Origin: Pseudomonadota bacterium
Lineage (GTDB): Bacteria > Pseudomonadota > Gammaproteobacteria > Burkholderiales > Burkholderiaceae_C
Length of the DNA: 36,919 nucleotides
Direction: 5' to 3'
NCBI GenBank assembly: GCA_022566735.1
Contig: JADFIG010000034.1
Coordinates: forward strand, 1 to 36,919
The notes beneath the pieces are model-generated. The model was not told where the DNA came from. It did no database searches and saw only the letters and a program-made list of their open reading frames with translations. Both the position numbers and the translations under genes were made by a program. Of this stretch, positions 35,847 through 36,919 are shown one piece after another (the first letter of the stretch is position 1; each line of letters opens with the position of its first letter).

Positions 35847-35873
35847 GGCCCGCGAGAGTGATCTCGGCGGGCC
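35847..35873 (+). other. Stable hairpin between tRNA-Trp and secE
   Basis: GGCCCGC-GAGA pairs with TCTC-G-GCGGGCC (11 bp with one bulged G) around loop GTGA. It is followed by CTTGCTGC rather than a T-run. It may protect or process the tRNA-Trp 3' end or attenuate secE-nusG. Confidence 0.5.
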
Positions 35874-35945
35874 TTGCTGCTGATGGCGACAGCCCTTGGC
35901 AGCCTCAGAAAAACCGCTCCATGGGCGGTGTGTGAAAGACAAGTG

Positions 35946-36332
35946 ATGGCGAATCCTCCCCAAGTCGAGACCGTGACCAGCGGCGCCGACAAGGTCAAGC
36001 TGGCCGCTGCGGTGCTGCTGCTGATCGGCGCGCTGGCGGCTTACTATGGTCTGGCCAAGCAGGGGGCACTGGCCCAGTGGGGTGCCCTGATCGTGCTGCT
36101 CGCGGCGGGCGTCGCGGCGTTTTTCACGTCGGAACACGGCAAGGCCCTGATTGCCTACGGCCGTGACTCCACCCGTGAGGTCAAGAAGGTCGTCTGGCCG
36201 ACCCGCAAGGAAGCGACGCAGATGACGGGCTACGTGTTTGCCTTTGTCGTCGTGATGGCGCTCTTCCTGTGGTTGACCGACAAGACGTTGGAATGGGTGC
36301 TGTACGACCTGATCCTGGGCTGGAAGCGCTGA
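35946..36332 (+). CDS. secE: Preprotein translocase subunit SecE
   Basis: Small subunit of the SecYEG channel, 128 residues and three membrane helices (about 18-36, 41-60 and 95-115), the three-helix form of proteobacteria. The conserved cytosolic amphipathic part reads STREVKKVVWPTRKEATQMT, followed by VFAFVVVMALFLWLTDKTLEW. ATG 35946 was chosen; an upstream in-frame ATG lies in the leader and does not fit the family. It is followed after 15 bp by nusG, the usual order. Confidence 0.96.
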   Translation: MANPPQVETVTSGADKVKLAAAVLLLIGALAAYYGLAKQGALAQWGALIVLLAAGVAAFFTSEHGKALIAYGRDSTREVKKVVWPTRKEATQMTGYVFAFVVVMALFLWLTDKTLEWVLYDLILGWKR

Positions 36333-36347
36333 TCGCAAGGAATCCGA

Positions 36348-36919
36348 ATGTCTGAAGAACAAGTCGTCACGAGCGAAGCCCCGGCCGGCCTGCCCAAGCG
36401 CTGGTATGTCGTGCATGCCTACTCCGGCATGGAGAAGGCGGTGGAGCGCAACCTGCGCGAGCGCATCGACCGCGCCGGCATGCAGGACAAGTTCGGCCGC
36501 ATCCTGGTGCCGACCGAAGAGGTCGTCGAGTTGAAGAACGGCAAGAAGGCCGTGACCGAACGCCGCTTCTTCCCGGGTTATGTGCTGGTCGAGATGGCGA
36601 TGGACGACGAGTCCTGGCACCTGGTGAAGCACACCTCCAAGGTGACCGGTTTCGTTGGTGGTGCGAAGAACCGCCCCGCGCCGATCTCCGAGGCCGAGGT
36701 CATGAAGATCGTCAACCAGATGCAGGAAGGCGTCGAAAAGCCGCGTCCGAAGGTCGAGTGGACGGTCGGCGAGGTCGTGCGCGTCAAGGAAGGCCCGTTC
36801 ACCGACTTCAATGGCTCGGTTGAAGAAGTCAACTACGACAAGTCCAAGGTCCGCGTCTCGGTCACCATCTTCGGCCGAGCGACGCCGGTTGAGCTGGACT
36901 TCGCCCAGGTCGAGAAGGT
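36348..36919 (+). CDS. nusG: Transcription termination/antitermination protein NusG (3' end cut)
   Basis: Binds RNA polymerase and links it to Rho, ribosomes and antitermination complexes. The 190 visible residues cover almost the whole protein: the NGN domain with [37 protein letters not shown] and [12 protein letters not shown], and the KOW domain with [20 protein letters not shown] and [16 protein letters not shown]. Only the last few residues and the stop are beyond the edge. Preceded by secE; genes for ribosomal proteins L11 and L1 would be expected next. Confidence 0.97.
   Translation, partial: MSEEQVVTSEAPAGLPKRWYVVHAYSGMEKAVERNLRERIDRAGMQDKFGRILVPTEEVVELKNGKKAVTERRFFPGYVLVEMAMDDESWHLVKHTSKVTGFVGGAKNRPAPISEAEVMKIVNQMQEGVEKPRPKVEWTVGEVVRVKEGPFTDFNGSVEEVNYDKSKVRVSVTIFGRATPVELDFAQVEK

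Overview
The window is GC-rich chromosomal DNA of a betaproteobacterium of the order Burkholderiales, most like the Comamonadaceae/Sphaerotilaceae group. The evidence is gene order (gph near trpE, trpGDC followed by ung, and a tRNA-Tyr/Gly/Thr, tuf, tRNA-Trp, secE, nusG block), the protein sequences, and strong use of GCC, CTG and CGC codons. I see no insertion sequence, integrase, CRISPR array, rRNA or phage gene.

Layout. (1) 1-5957, minus strand: a catabolic operon read SDR, thiolase, acyl-CoA dehydrogenase, mmsA, mmsB, enoyl-CoA hydratase (cut by the window edge), which fits valine/isoleucine breakdown. Its distal end, up to about 1.2-1.3 kb, has Burkholderia-like codon choice (GCG, CCG) unlike the rest. 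(2) 6141-6956, minus: a UPF0016/GDT1-type manganese exporter gene behind a clear yybP-ykoY manganese riboswitch with its own -10 box and an overlapping switch hairpin. (3) 7042-10515, plus: two tandem CPA2 (Kef/YbaL-like) cation/proton antiporters with RCK domains. (4) 10555-12042, minus: an EthA-like Baeyer-Villiger monooxygenase with a promoter overlapped by a perfect inverted repeat. (5) 12303-20288: gph and a split tryptophan locus, trpE and trpGDC, followed by ung. trpE and trpG are separated by an oppositely oriented acyltransferase gene, and a chalcone-isomerase-like gene lies opposite between gph and trpE. Each trp half is preceded by its own candidate Trp-rich leader peptide (W-P-W before trpE, W-W before trpG), and both leader ATGs sit where transcription should start. 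(6) 20282-20959, minus: a small outer-membrane beta-barrel protein. (7) 21322-33913, plus: a compact Wzx/Wzy-type exopolysaccharide locus with glycosyltransferases, Wza-type export lipoprotein, Wzc/GumC-type co-polymerase with a decayed kinase P-loop, a PslG-like glycoside hydrolase, polymerase, acetyltransferase and MurJ-family flippase. (8) 33950-36919, plus: tRNA-Tyr, tRNA-Gly, tRNA-Thr, tuf, tRNA-Trp, secE and nusG (cut by the edge).

The most notable items are the two separate, apparently leaderless trp leader peptides serving a split trp operon; the manganese riboswitch whose P1 strand overlaps a competing hairpin; the pseudo-kinase tail of the polysaccharide co-polymerase; and the compositional break near the left end. 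All calls come from reading the sequence; no database search was made.
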